Source: Aquimonas sp046318115 (GTDB lineage Bacteria > Pseudomonadota > Gammaproteobacteria > Xanthomonadales > Xanthomonadaceae). From it: DNA of 26,193 nt. This document shows positions 7,067-14,595 of this stretch, one piece after another. A program made the position numbers and the translations under genes. The stretch covers positions 1-26,193 of the forward strand of contig JBKCVA010000137.1 in assembly GCA_046318115.1 (NCBI GenBank), read 5' to 3'. Under the pieces are notes generated by a model that saw only the letters and a list, made by a program, of their open reading frames with translations, was not told the DNA's origin and searched no databases. Positions within the stretch are counted from its first letter, which is position 1. Every line of letters begins with the position of its first letter.

Positions 7067-7936
7067 ATGCATCGCAAGCTGATTTCTTTGGCCGTAGTCG
7101 CCGCTCTGCTGTCCGGCTGTGGCGCGTCGGAGACGCCCCCGGCGCAGGCGCCCGCGCAAGCGTCCTCGGCGTCGGCCCCAGCGGCAGCGCCGGCGCCGGC
7201 CGCGGCGCCCCAGTTCGCCACCGCCATCAGTGGCGAACTGATGGTCGAAGGGCTCAACGAGCTGCCCCCGGGATTCGAGCTTTCGGTGAGGCTGCTGGAC
7301 CTGAGCGACCCGTCGCAGGTGCCGCCGGTGGTCGCTGAACTGCTCGGCCCCGCGCCATCGATCCTGCCGCACCGCTTCTCGCTGCCCTATGACGCGACCA
7401 AGATCGTCGAAACGGGTCGCTACGGCGTGCTTGCGGCCCTGGTGGTGCAAGGCGTTCCGCTCTACTCGAGCCCGGCGCCCGCGCCGGTGCTGACCGAGGG
7501 CAACGGGACCAGCGTTTCTCTGTCCCTCGTGCGCGGCGGGGCACAGGCCGATACCCAGATCGCACCCACCGAGAAGATGAAGCAGGATTTCGGCTCCCTC
7601 GAGCGTTCGATCGGCGGTCTGAAGCGCATCACCGGTGAGCGCATCACCGATGACGTCACCGTTGGCTGGGACGCGTTCCTGTCCGACGCAGGCGTGCGCT
7701 TCGCGCGCGAGCAGGTGGACTTCGGCGACGCTGGCACCGCTTCCCTCAAGTACGCATTCAAGGACGGGCGGCCGTGGGTCGTCGTCCGCGAACAGCGCGG
7801 CCGCACCACGTGGTTGGGCTGGAATGAAGCCGGCGAGCTGATGCTCAACGAAGGCCCGGACGGTCCGATCGACGCTGCCGAGGCCGAACGCCTGCGTGCC
7901 GGTGCCGCCGAGGTCGCGTCACTCGCGAAGCCCTGA
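7067..7936 (+). CDS. YbaY-type lipoprotein
   Basis: A 289-aa predicted lipoprotein. The signal peptide ends in the lipobox LSGC (Cys18), followed by an Ala/Pro-rich linker (about 19-48). Residues about 52-150 resemble the YbaY/YscW lipoprotein domain: ISGELMVEGLNELPPGFELS, VRLLDLSDPSQVPPVVAE, then FSLPYDATKI and GRYGVLAALVVQG. The C-terminal 120 residues (IGGLKRITGERITDDVTVGW, DAFLSDAG, PWVVVREQRGRTTWLGWNEA) are not part of that domain and I do not recognise them. CAGGAG lies 6 bases before ATG 7067; upstream in-frame starts would bury the signal peptide. A strong terminator follows, so it is probably a single-gene unit. Envelope location is firm, function unknown. Confidence 0.8.
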   Translation: MHRKLISLAVVAALLSGCGASETPPAQAPAQASSASAPAAAPAPAAAPQFATAISGELMVEGLNELPPGFELSVRLLDLSDPSQVPPVVAELLGPAPSILPHRFSLPYDATKIVETGRYGVLAALVVQGVPLYSSPAPAPVLTEGNGTSVSLSLVRGGAQADTQIAPTEKMKQDFGSLERSIGGLKRITGERITDDVTVGWDAFLSDAGVRFAREQVDFGDAGTASLKYAFKDGRPWVVVREQRGRTTWLGWNEAGELMLNEGPDGPIDAAEAERLRAGAAEVASLAKP

Positions 7937-7967
7937 GCACGACGGCTTCTCTGCTCTCGCGGTTCGA

Positions 7968-8001
7968 CGAAACCCCGCCCCTGCGCGGGGTTTCGCGTTT
8001 G
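7968..8001 (+). terminator. Rho-independent terminator of the YbaY-type gene
   Basis: CGAAACCCCGC (7968-7978) pairs perfectly with GCGGGGTTTCG (7985-7995) around a 6-base loop, followed by CGTTTGT. It begins 31 bases after the stop codon and separates the lipoprotein gene from the cox locus. Confidence 0.85.
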
Positions 8002-8086
8002 TCTGCAGGCGCTTTCACGTCAGGTTTGCGCTGCGTCCACGCGCATCCATCCAACCTCCGGATCGAGGGCAATGGCCTGCATCGTA

Positions 8087-8115
8087 TTGCCGGTTCTGGG
8101 CGCGGGGCCTATCAT
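8087..8115 (+). promoter_or_regulatory. Candidate promoter of the cox locus
   Basis: TTGCCG (8087-8092) and TATCAT (8110-8115) have a 17-base spacing, matching the sigma-70 boxes at 4/6 and 5/6. Predicted transcription starts near 8122, inside a small perfect hairpin (TGCGAC 8117-8122, GTCGCA 8128-8133). A strong Shine-Dalgarno AGGAGGGTG (8152-8160) then leads to the DUF2244 ATG at 8170. It is the only good candidate between the upstream terminator and the first gene. Confidence 0.5.
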
Positions 8116-8169
8116 CTGCGACGTTTTGTCGCACCCCGTGCTCCGTTCGCAGGAGGGTGAAGACATTCA

Positions 8170-8673
8170 ATGATCGAGTTCAGCTCTTGCAGCAGCGATG
8201 ACGAGGGTCTTTGGGAGCGGTGGGTGCTCAAGCCCAATCGCTCCCTTGGCCGCAGGCAGGCGAGACTGTTCTTCGCCGCGGTGGTGAGTATGTCAACGCT
8301 GGTGAGCGGCTACAGCTGGTTTCAGGGGAACGTCTTTGCTCCCATCTTTGCCGTCGCGGAGGTTTCCCTTCTGGCGCTGGTGTTCTGGGTCGTTTGGCGG
8401 CGCGCAGAGCGTGCCGAGGTGATTTCGATCAACTCAGATCGCGTACGCGTCAATCGTGTGCCGGAGCTGGTGGAGGCGCTCAGCGAACCGCCTCAGTGGG
8501 TGCGACTTGAAGCCGAGGATGGTCAGCTGTTTCTTGCGAGCCGAGGACGGCGCGTGGATGTGGGGCGCTTCCTCGGCGAAATCGAGCGGGAGCAACTCGC
8601 GAAGGATCTGGAGCACGGCCTCAACAAGGCGCGTGCAGAAGCGGTTTACAGGTTTACTGAAGACTCAAGGTGA
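8170..8673 (+). CDS. DUF2244 membrane protein at the head of the cox locus
   Basis: A 167-aa protein with two adjacent hydrophobic segments (about residues 32-50, ARLFFAAVVSMSTLVSGYSW, and 55-76, VFAPIFAVAEVSLLALVFWVVW) and a soluble C-terminal part (WVRLEAEDGQLFLASRGRRV, VGRFLGEIEREQLAKDLEHG). This layout and the LKPNRSLGRRQARLFF start are typical of DUF2244, a family of unknown biochemical role that in Xanthomonadales and alphaproteobacteria often lies beside cytochrome oxidase genes. AGGAGGGTG lies 9 bases before the ATG. Its stop codon lies 6 bases before the chosen coxB start, so the two are co-transcribed. An assembly or accessory role is inferred from position alone. Confidence 0.85.
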   Translation: MIEFSSCSSDDEGLWERWVLKPNRSLGRRQARLFFAAVVSMSTLVSGYSWFQGNVFAPIFAVAEVSLLALVFWVVWRRAERAEVISINSDRVRVNRVPELVEALSEPPQWVRLEAEDGQLFLASRGRRVDVGRFLGEIEREQLAKDLEHGLNKARAEAVYRFTEDSR

Positions 8674-8678
8674 TGCTG

Positions 8679-9575
8679 ATGAAGCGTGTCCACTGGAGCC
8701 AACTGGGAACGGGTTTGATGGCCCTGCTGTTCTCGGCCATGGCCTTCGCCAATCCCGAGCGCTGGCAGCTCAACATGACCACCGGCGTGACCGACACGGC
8801 GGGCGAGGTCTACAAGCTGCACATGATCACGCTGTGGATCTGCGTGTTCATCGGCATCGTCGTTTTTGGCGCCATGGCTGTCGCCATGTTCAAGTTCCGG
8901 AAGTCCAAGGGCGCAAAGCCTGCTGGCTGGAGCCACAACACCACGGCCGAGATCATCTGGACGGTCGTGCCGGTGCTGATTCTGGTAGCGGTGGCGTGGC
9001 CGGCGACCAAGACCATGTTCCGCATGGAAGACACCACCGGGTCCGAAATGACCGTGAAGATCACCGGCTACCAGTGGATGTGGCGATACGAGATCGTCAA
9101 TTACAAGGGCCAGCCCGGCAACGTCAATTTCGTGAGCCGCATCGACCGCGGCAGCGACAGCGTGCGCCAGCTGGGCTCCGGCAAGACCCCGGAGACGGTG
9201 ACTGACGCAGAGGGCAACAACATCTACCTGCTTGATGTCGACAAGCCGCTGGTGCTGCCGACCGACACCAAGATCCGCTTCGTGATCACCGCAGACGATG
9301 TCATCCACAGCTGGTGGGTGCCGGTGTTTGGCTGGAAGCAGGACGCCATTCCCGGCGTCATCAACGAGAACTGGACGCGCATCAATGCTCCGGGCATCTA
9401 CCGCGGACAGTGCGCGGAGCTGTGCGGCAAGGATCACGGCTTCATGCCGATCGTGGTCAAGGCGGTGACGCCGGCCGAGTTCGAGAGCTGGCTGGCGGCC
9501 GAGCAGGCCAGCGGCGACGCGGCCCGCGTGGCCCAGGGCAATGCGTCGACGGCGGGCGCCGTCGCGCAGAACTGA
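8679..9575 (+). CDS. coxB: Cytochrome c oxidase subunit II
   Basis: Subunit II of the aa3-type oxidase: accepts electrons from cytochrome c at the periplasmic CuA centre. The 298-aa protein has a signal peptide (MKRVHWSQLGTGLMALLFSA, cleavage after MAFA), two membrane helices (about 48-70 and 92-110), and a CuA domain with ligands His210, Cys245, Glu247, Cys249, His253 and Met256 in CAELCGKDHGFM. YQWMWRYE is the conserved aromatic electron-entry region. ATG 8679 is preferred because AAGG lies 8 bases upstream; GTG 8670 and ATG 8673 are in frame but sit almost on it. There is no fused cytochrome c domain. coxA follows after 19 bases. Confidence 0.97.
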   Translation: MKRVHWSQLGTGLMALLFSAMAFANPERWQLNMTTGVTDTAGEVYKLHMITLWICVFIGIVVFGAMAVAMFKFRKSKGAKPAGWSHNTTAEIIWTVVPVLILVAVAWPATKTMFRMEDTTGSEMTVKITGYQWMWRYEIVNYKGQPGNVNFVSRIDRGSDSVRQLGSGKTPETVTDAEGNNIYLLDVDKPLVLPTDTKIRFVITADDVIHSWWVPVFGWKQDAIPGVINENWTRINAPGIYRGQCAELCGKDHGFMPIVVKAVTPAEFESWLAAEQASGDAARVAQGNASTAGAVAQN

Positions 9576-9594
9576 GTTGGAGGCAGGACACATC

Positions 9595-11211
9595 ATGGCG
9601 ACTTCAAGCGCAGCGCATCACGACGAGCACCACGACCATAAGCCCACTGGCTTCATGGACCGCTGGGTTCTGACGACCAACCACAAGGACATCGGTACCC
9701 TCTACCTGGTGTTCTCGCTGGTGATGTTCCTGATCGGCGGAGCGATGGCGCTCGTCATCCGCGCCGAACTGTTCCAGCCCGGGCTCCAGCTGGTGCATCC
9801 GGAATTCTTCAACCAGATGACCACCATGCACGCGCTGGTGATGATTTTCGGCGCGGTGATGCCGGCCTTCGTCGGCCTGGCGAACTGGATGGTGCCGCTG
9901 ATGATCGGCGCGCCCGACATGGCGCTGCCGCGCATGAACAACCTGTCCTTCTGGATCATGCCGTTCGCGTTCACGCTGCTGCTGATCCCGCTGGTGTTGC
10001 CGGGCGGCGGCCCGGCCGGCGGCTGGACGCTGTACCCGCCGCTGTCTCTGCAGGGTGGCACCAACGTCGCCTTCACGATCTTCGCCATCCATCTGATGGG
10101 CATCAGCTCGATCATGGGCGCGATCAACATCATCGCGACCATCCTCAACATGCGCGCTCCCGGCATGGATCTGCTGAAGATGCCGGTGTTCGTGTGGACC
10201 TGGTTGATCACCGCTTTCCTGCTGATCGCCGTGATGCCCGTGCTCGCCGGCGCGGTCACGATGCTGCTGACCGACAAGTTCTTCGGCACCGCTTTCTTCA
10301 ATGCGGCCGGTGGCGGTGACCCGGTGATGTATCAGCACATCTTCTGGTTCTTCGGGCACCCGGAGGTCTACATCATGATCCTCCCGGCTTTCGGCATCGT
10401 TTCGGAGATCATCCCGACCTTCGCCCGCAAGCCCCTGTTCGGCTACCAGGCGATGGTCTACGCGACGGCCTCGATCGCCTTCCTGAGCTTCATCGTGTGG
10501 GCGCACCACATGTTCACGGTTGGCATGCCGCTCGGCGGCCAGTTGTTCTTCATGTACGCGACGATGCTGATTGCCGTTCCCACTGGCGTGAAGGTGTTCA
10601 ACTGGGTGTCGACCATGTGGAAGGGGTCGATGACCTTCGAGACACCGATGCTGTTCGCGATCGGCTTCGTGATCATGTTCACCATCGGCGGCTTCTCGGG
10701 TCTGATGCTGGCGATCGTCCCTGCCGACTTCCAGTACCACGACACCTATTTCGTGGTCGCGCACTTCCACTATGTGCTGGTCACCGGCGCGGTCTACTCG
10801 ATCATGGCCGCGGTGTACTACTGGCTGCCGAAGTGGACCGGTCACATGTACAACGAGACGCTGGGCAAGTGGCACTTCTGGCTGTCGACGATCTTCGTCA
10901 ACCTCCTGTTCTTCCCGCAGCACTTCCTGGGCCTGGCCGGCATGCCGCGTCGCATCCCGGATTACAACGTCGCCTTTGCCGACTTCAACATGATCAGCTC
11001 GATCGGTGGCTTCGGCTTTGGCCTCTCGCAGCTGCTCTTCGTCTACATCGTATGGAGTTGCGCGCGCGGTGGTGCGAAGGCGACGGCGGAAGTCTGGGAA
11101 GGTGCCAGGGGCCTCGAGTGGACGGTGCCCAGCCCGGCCCCGCACCACACCTTCACCACGCCGCCGGTGATTGACGACAGCAAGCTGGCACACGGAAACG
11201 TCGCCCACTAA
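9595..11211 (+). CDS. coxA: Cytochrome c oxidase subunit I (heme aa3-CuB)
   Basis: Catalytic subunit that reduces O2 to water and pumps protons; 538 aa, about 12 membrane helices. Heme a ligands are His79 (TMHALVM) and His392; heme a3 ligand is His390 (VVAHFHYVL). CuB ligands are His255 in GHPEVY, with cross-link Tyr259, and His304-His305 (WAHHMF). Proton routes are intact: D-channel Asp108 and Asn residues in GAPDMALPRMNN, Glu257 in GHPEVY, and K-channel Lys333 in GVKVFNW. This is an A1-type heme-copper oxidase. GGAGGCAGGA lies 7-17 bases before ATG 9595. An earlier in-frame start would overlap coxB and add 18 Arg-rich residues. A 12-bp hairpin follows the stop codon. Confidence 0.98.
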   Translation: MATSSAAHHDEHHDHKPTGFMDRWVLTTNHKDIGTLYLVFSLVMFLIGGAMALVIRAELFQPGLQLVHPEFFNQMTTMHALVMIFGAVMPAFVGLANWMVPLMIGAPDMALPRMNNLSFWIMPFAFTLLLIPLVLPGGGPAGGWTLYPPLSLQGGTNVAFTIFAIHLMGISSIMGAINIIATILNMRAPGMDLLKMPVFVWTWLITAFLLIAVMPVLAGAVTMLLTDKFFGTAFFNAAGGGDPVMYQHIFWFFGHPEVYIMILPAFGIVSEIIPTFARKPLFGYQAMVYATASIAFLSFIVWAHHMFTVGMPLGGQLFFMYATMLIAVPTGVKVFNWVSTMWKGSMTFETPMLFAIGFVIMFTIGGFSGLMLAIVPADFQYHDTYFVVAHFHYVLVTGAVYSIMAAVYYWLPKWTGHMYNETLGKWHFWLSTIFVNLLFFPQHFLGLAGMPRRIPDYNVAFADFNMISSIGGFGFGLSQLLFVYIVWSCARGGAKATAEVWEGARGLEWTVPSPAPHHTFTTPPVIDDSKLAHGNVAH

Positions 11212-11223
11212 GCGGTCAACGAA

Positions 11224-11250
11224 CTGCGCGGCGGCGCCGCCGCCGCGCAG
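11224..11250 (+). promoter_or_regulatory. Strong GC hairpin just after coxA
   Basis: CTGCGCGGCGGC (11224-11235) pairs perfectly with GCCGCCGCGCAG (11239-11250) around a 3-base loop, 12 bases after the coxA stop. No U-tract follows (GACGACC), so it is unlikely to be a simple terminator. It may protect the coxA mRNA 3' end or lower expression of the assembly genes downstream. Confidence 0.6.
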
Positions 11251-11272
11251 GACGACCGGCATCAGGTCTCGA

Positions 11273-11407
11273 ATGAACCGTCCCGTCGCCCCCTCAGAGG
11301 CCTCACCCCAACAGCGCCGTGCTGCCCGCCGCACGGCGGCGTGGATCGCGGCGCTCGCGGCCATGATCTACGTCGCTTTCGTCCTCTCCGGAGTGATCGG
11401 TCGATGA
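11273..11407 (+). CDS. 44-aa single-helix membrane protein, cytochrome oxidase small assembly type
   Basis: From ATG 11273 the frame encodes MNRPVAPSEASPQQRRAARR, then one hydrophobic helix (TAAWIAALAAMIYVAFVLSG) and VIGR. A basic stretch before the helix predicts N-in orientation. Its TGA overlaps the ctaG ATG by 4 bases (ATGA), indicating translational coupling. Small one-helix proteins are known just upstream of ctaG in many proteobacterial cox clusters and are named cytochrome oxidase small assembly proteins. No catalytic residues are visible. An earlier in-frame start at 11171 would overlap coxA and pass through the hairpin; it is rejected. Confidence 0.7.
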   Translation: MNRPVAPSEASPQQRRAARRTAAWIAALAAMIYVAFVLSGVIGR

Positions 11408-11979
11408 GTACCGAAGCCCCAGCACGCACGGAAACCCGCAAGGTCCTCGGCCGCGCTGTCCTGGCCTGCGCCTGCACCTTCCTGTTTGCGTTCTCGCTGG
11501 TGCCGCTCTATCGCATCGCCTGCGAGAAGGTGTTCGGCATCACCTTGGAGCGCACTCCCACCGGTGAGACCGTGGTGGCGAGCTACGAGGTGGATACCAG
11601 TCGCACGGTCACCGTCGAGTTCGATGCCGGCGTCAACTCGCGTTTGAACTGGGCGTTCCGATCCGACCAGTTCCAGATGCAGGTGCACCCGGGCCAGATG
11701 TACGAGGCGATGTTCCACGCCCGCAACATCGACTCCAAGCCGATCGTGGGTCAGGCCGTGCCCAGCGTGGCGCCCTCCCGCGCTTCGATTTTCTTCAACA
11801 AGACCGAGTGCTTCTGCTTCACGGAGCAGTTGCTGCACCCGGGTGAGGAGCGCCCGATGCCCGTGCGCTTCGTGATCGATCCGGCGCTGCCGCCGGAGAT
11901 CACCACGCTCACGCTGTCCTACACGTTCTTCAACAACGAGCACGCCACCGCGCGCGTCGCCGCCGCTGGCATGCACTAA
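11404..11979 (+). CDS. ctaG: Cytochrome c oxidase assembly protein CtaG/Cox11
   Basis: Copper chaperone that delivers copper to the CuB site of subunit I. The 191-aa protein has a short cytoplasmic N-terminus, one membrane helix (about 17-37, VLACACTFLFAFSLVPLYRI) and a periplasmic immunoglobulin-like domain with the copper-binding CFCF motif (FNKTECFCFTEQLL). The preceding Cys in CEKVFG is also conserved in the family. The start overlaps the microprotein stop. coxC follows after 67 bases with its own ribosome binding site. Confidence 0.95.
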   Translation: MSTEAPARTETRKVLGRAVLACACTFLFAFSLVPLYRIACEKVFGITLERTPTGETVVASYEVDTSRTVTVEFDAGVNSRLNWAFRSDQFQMQVHPGQMYEAMFHARNIDSKPIVGQAVPSVAPSRASIFFNKTECFCFTEQLLHPGEERPMPVRFVIDPALPPEITTLTLSYTFFNNEHATARVAAAGMH

Positions 11980-12009
11980 CGCTGGAGCGCGAACGCGCCC
12001 TGCCGGTCT

Positions 12010-12018
12010 TGCTAGACT
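12010..12018 (+). promoter_or_regulatory. Weak extended -10 candidate before coxC
   Basis: TGCTAGACT (12010-12018) matches an extended -10 (TGn plus TAGACT, 4/6 to TATAAT) in the ctaG-coxC gap. No -35 box lies at the expected distance. It could give coxC an extra transcript, but the support is slight. Confidence 0.22.
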
Positions 12019-12046
12019 TTCAACTTTCGTTCACCGGGGAAGCTCC

Positions 12047-12922
12047 ATGGCACACACCCACGACGACGCCAACGTCTACTACGTCCCACACAGCAGTCCC
12101 TGGCCCATCGTTGGCGCCACCGGCCTCTTCATCACCATGCTCGGCGTGGCCAGCTGGATCGATGGCGCTGCTTGGGGCATGTGGGTCTTCTACGCCGGCC
12201 TCGCCATCACCCTGTTCATGCTCAGCGGCTGGTTCGCCGATCAGATCAACGAGTCGGTCGGCGGCAAGTACAACTCGCAGGTGGATCGCAGCTTCCGCAT
12301 GGGCATGCTGTGGTTCATCTTCTCGGAGGTGATGTTCTTCGCGGCCTTCTTCGGTGCGCTGTTCTACGCCCGCATGTTCTCGGTGCCGTGGCTGGGTGGC
12401 GAAGGTGCAGGCGCCGCGACCCACGAGTTCCTCTGGAGCGGTTTCGACGCCGCCTGGCCGACCAATGGCCCGGCCGATCTCAATGGCAGCTTCCAGACCA
12501 TTCCGGCCTGGGGCATCCCGCTGTTGAACACCCTGTTGCTGCTGGCGTCCGGCGTGACGCTGACCATCGCCCACCACGCGCTCAAGGCTGGCGAGCGCGG
12601 CAAGATCCTGTTCTGGCTGGGTGCCACCGTGGTTCTCGGTGCGATCTTCATGTACTTCCAGGTCTACGAGTACATGCACGCCTATGGCGATCTGAACCTC
12701 AAGCTGAGCTCGGGCATCTACGGTTCGACCTTCTTCATGCTCACCGGCTTCCACGGCATGCACGTGACGCTGGGCGCGATCATGCTGGCCGTCTTGTGGT
12801 TCCGTGTGGCCAAGGGGCACTTCACCAAGGACAACCACTTCGCATTCGAGGCCGTGGCCTGGTACTGGCACTTCGTCGACGTGGTCTGGTTGATTTTGTT
12901 CATGTTCGTCTACGTGCTCTGA
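12047..12922 (+). CDS. coxC: Cytochrome c oxidase subunit III
   Basis: Core subunit III; stabilises the catalytic subunit and its proton uptake. 291 aa with seven hydrophobic helices. Family signatures include YYVPHSSPWPIVGA at the start, the membrane Glu in MLWFIFSEVMFFAAFFGALF, FQVYEYMHA, GSTFFMLTGFHGMHVTLGAI and AVAWYWHFVDVVWLILFMFV. GGGGAAG lies about 6-12 bases before the ATG. The gene is followed by a strong terminator, so the transcript from the DUF2244 promoter probably ends here and the SURF1-ctaB genes need another promoter. Confidence 0.97.
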   Translation: MAHTHDDANVYYVPHSSPWPIVGATGLFITMLGVASWIDGAAWGMWVFYAGLAITLFMLSGWFADQINESVGGKYNSQVDRSFRMGMLWFIFSEVMFFAAFFGALFYARMFSVPWLGGEGAGAATHEFLWSGFDAAWPTNGPADLNGSFQTIPAWGIPLLNTLLLLASGVTLTIAHHALKAGERGKILFWLGATVVLGAIFMYFQVYEYMHAYGDLNLKLSSGIYGSTFFMLTGFHGMHVTLGAIMLAVLWFRVAKGHFTKDNHFAFEAVAWYWHFVDVVWLILFMFVYVL

Positions 12923-12944
12923 GCGCGCGGACGTGCCGAGATGT

Positions 12945-12977
12945 GCGAGGCCGGCATGCGCCGGCCTCGCTGCTTTT
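12945..12977 (+). terminator. Rho-independent terminator after coxC
   Basis: GCGAGGCCGGC (12945-12955) pairs perfectly with GCCGGCCTCGC (12960-12970) around ATGC, followed by TGCTTTT. It lies 22 bases after the coxC stop and before the convergent DUF2909 gene. Confidence 0.8.
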
Positions 12978-13060
12978 GGGGCCGTGGATCTCGCCCGGCC
13001 CACATCGGTGTGAGGCCATCCCACGGTGGCCAGCGGCTGTGGAGGACGCTGGAGCTTCCT

Positions 13061-13267
13061 TCAGCCGCCGACGCCGTGAGGCTGGATCACGCCGGTGGCA
13101 ATGCCGATCAGCACGAGCACGATCAGGCCCACCGACAGCCCGATGCGGCGTGTCAGCGCGTTCACGGTCCGGTGCGTCGTGCCCTTGTCCGCGATCATGT
13201 AGTAGAGGCCCGCGCCGAGGTTGTAGAGGATGAGCGCGAGGAAGGCGACGATCAGCAGCTTTTCCAT
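13061..13267 (-). CDS. DUF2909 twin-transmembrane protein
   Basis: A 68-aa protein, MEKLLIVAFLALILYNLGAG onward, with two hydrophobic helices (about residues 3-25 and 43-61) joined by a polar loop (ADKGTTHRTVNALTRRIG). This size and pattern match DUF2909, a family commonly found reversed between coxC and SURF1 in gammaproteobacteria. It converges with coxC and diverges from SURF1, with only 48 bases to the latter's proposed start. Biochemical role unknown; a link to oxidase assembly is inferred from conserved position. Confidence 0.8.
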   Translation of the reverse strand: MEKLLIVAFLALILYNLGAGLYYMIADKGTTHRTVNALTRRIGLSVGLIVLVLIGIATGVIQPHGVGG

Positions 13268-13315
13268 GTCTGGCACCTGTGCAATGACGGATTCAAGTAT
13301 CGCACCCCGGCGCGG

Positions 13316-14050
13316 GTGTCCGACGTGAGCGCAGGCGCACGCCCGCTCCGACACTACGTGCTCGCCGTCTTTGGCCTGGGCATGGCGCTGCTGTTCGCGG
13401 GGCTGGCGAACTGGCAATGGTCGAGATCGGCGGAAAAGCAGGCGCTGCTGGACCGCGTCGAGGCGGCGCGGAGTGCGCCGGCACGCGGGCTTGCCGAGGC
13501 GCTCGACGATCCTGCATCGCGCGAACTGCCGGTGCGCGTGGAGTCCACCCTGGAGCTGCGCACGCAGCCCCGTCTGCTGCTGGACAACCAGCAGCGGGAC
13601 GGCCGCGTTGGCCTGCGCGAGTACGTGTTGGCGCGCGTGCCGGGCGAGGATGAGCGCTGGCTCCTGGTGGATCTTGGCTGGCTCGCCATGGCGGCGGACC
13701 GCAGTCTGCCGCCGGCCTCGGACTTGCCGCCTCGCATCGAAGCGCGTGGCTTGCTGACCAGCGTGCCTGGGCAGGGCATCCGACTGGCGCCCAATCCTGC
13801 CCCCACCGCGTTGCCCAGCCTCATCAACTACCTCGATGTGGAGGAGCTGTCGAGCCAGCTGGAGCTGAAGATCCTCCCGCGTCTCCTGCGCCTCGATCCT
13901 GATCTGCCGATCGGGCATGCGCGCGATCTGGACGTCCTGCCGAATACACTGCCGCCCGCCAAGCATCAGGGTTACGCCCTGCAGTGGGCCGGGCTCGCGC
14001 TCGCCGCGCTTGTCATCACCTTTCTGCTTTTCTTCCGGAGTCGCGCATGA
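13316..14050 (+). CDS. SURF1-family cytochrome oxidase assembly protein
   Basis: Inner-membrane factor that helps insert heme A into subunit I. 244 aa with an N-terminal helix (HYVLAVFGLGMALLFAGLANW) followed by the SURF1 signature WQWSRSAEKQALLDR, a periplasmic domain, and a C-terminal helix (HQGYALQWAGLALAALVITF) with the family's H-x-x-YA-x-QW motif. No ATG fits; GTG 13316 is the probable start and GTG 13325 an alternative, both with poor ribosome binding sites. The stop overlaps the next ATG (ATGA at 14047). Its promoter must lie in or near the 48-base gap with the divergent DUF2909 gene. Confidence 0.9.
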   Translation: MSDVSAGARPLRHYVLAVFGLGMALLFAGLANWQWSRSAEKQALLDRVEAARSAPARGLAEALDDPASRELPVRVESTLELRTQPRLLLDNQQRDGRVGLREYVLARVPGEDERWLLVDLGWLAMAADRSLPPASDLPPRIEARGLLTSVPGQGIRLAPNPAPTALPSLINYLDVEELSSQLELKILPRLLRLDPDLPIGHARDLDVLPNTLPPAKHQGYALQWAGLALAALVITFLLFFRSRA

Positions 14051-14595
14051 CACCGCAGCAACGCTCGCGGCTGGCCCTCATCTTCATCGTGCTGCTGTTC
14101 GGTACGCCCTTCGTGACCGCCGTGGTGCTGCGATTCGGCGGCTGGCAGCCGGGTCAGACCCGCAACTACGGCACCCTTGTGCAGCCACCGCAGGACTGGT
14201 CGGCGATGCCGCTGAAGACCGTCGACGGCGCCGCCTACCCCTGGGACCCGGAAGCGCGCCGCTGGCATCTGCTGTTGCTGCCGCCCGCGCCCTGCGACAG
14301 CCAGTGCCTCGCGCAGGCGGACGTGATCCACAAGGTGTGGATCTCGGAAGGGCGGCGTGCCGACAAGCTCGATGTGCTGTGGCCGGGCCGCTGGCCGGAG
14401 GGGCTGGAGCGCTTCGGTGGCGTGCGCGAAATCGAGCTGCCGACCGCCCTGCGCGGCCAGATCCCGGTCGATGCGGTGGCCGGAACCGGCATGGCTGCGG
14501 CGCTGATCGACCACAACGGTTTTCTCGTCGTGACCTATGCGGCGGGCTTCGAAGCCAACCGCATGCGTCGTGACCTTGATCGACTGGTGAAGTAA
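14047..14595 (+). CDS. Membrane-anchored CX3C protein, Sco-like (thioredoxin-fold) oxidase assembly candidate
   Basis: A 182-aa protein with one N-terminal membrane helix (about 8-29, RLALIFIVLLFGTPFVTAVV) and a periplasmic domain. Cys83 and Cys87 (PAPCDSQCLAQ) form a CX3C motif as in Sco1/SenC copper chaperones, placed after a hydrophobic strand (RRWHLLLLPPAP) as in a thioredoxin fold; the later ALIDHNGFLVVTYAAGF resembles the last strands of that fold with a candidate His ligand. Translation is coupled to SURF1 at the start, and ctaA begins immediately after its stop. Such proteins are usually left as hypothetical between SURF1 and ctaA. A copper or thiol-reducing role for CuA assembly is inferred, not shown. 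Confidence 0.7.
   Translation: MTPQQRSRLALIFIVLLFGTPFVTAVVLRFGGWQPGQTRNYGTLVQPPQDWSAMPLKTVDGAAYPWDPEARRWHLLLLPPAPCDSQCLAQADVIHKVWISEGRRADKLDVLWPGRWPEGLERFGGVREIELPTALRGQIPVDAVAGTGMAAALIDHNGFLVVTYAAGFEANRMRRDLDRLVK

Noticed and set aside
11171..11272. Longer version of the microprotein starting inside coxA
   Set aside because: The added sequence overlaps coxA and the hairpin, is Thr/Pro/Arg-rich, and the conserved-looking part starts at ATG 11273.
9604..11364. A 586-codon open frame on the minus strand opposite coxA
   Set aside because: It mirrors coxA codon structure in high-GC DNA, is rich in His, Arg, Asp and Glu without any domain, and coxA has every catalytic residue.
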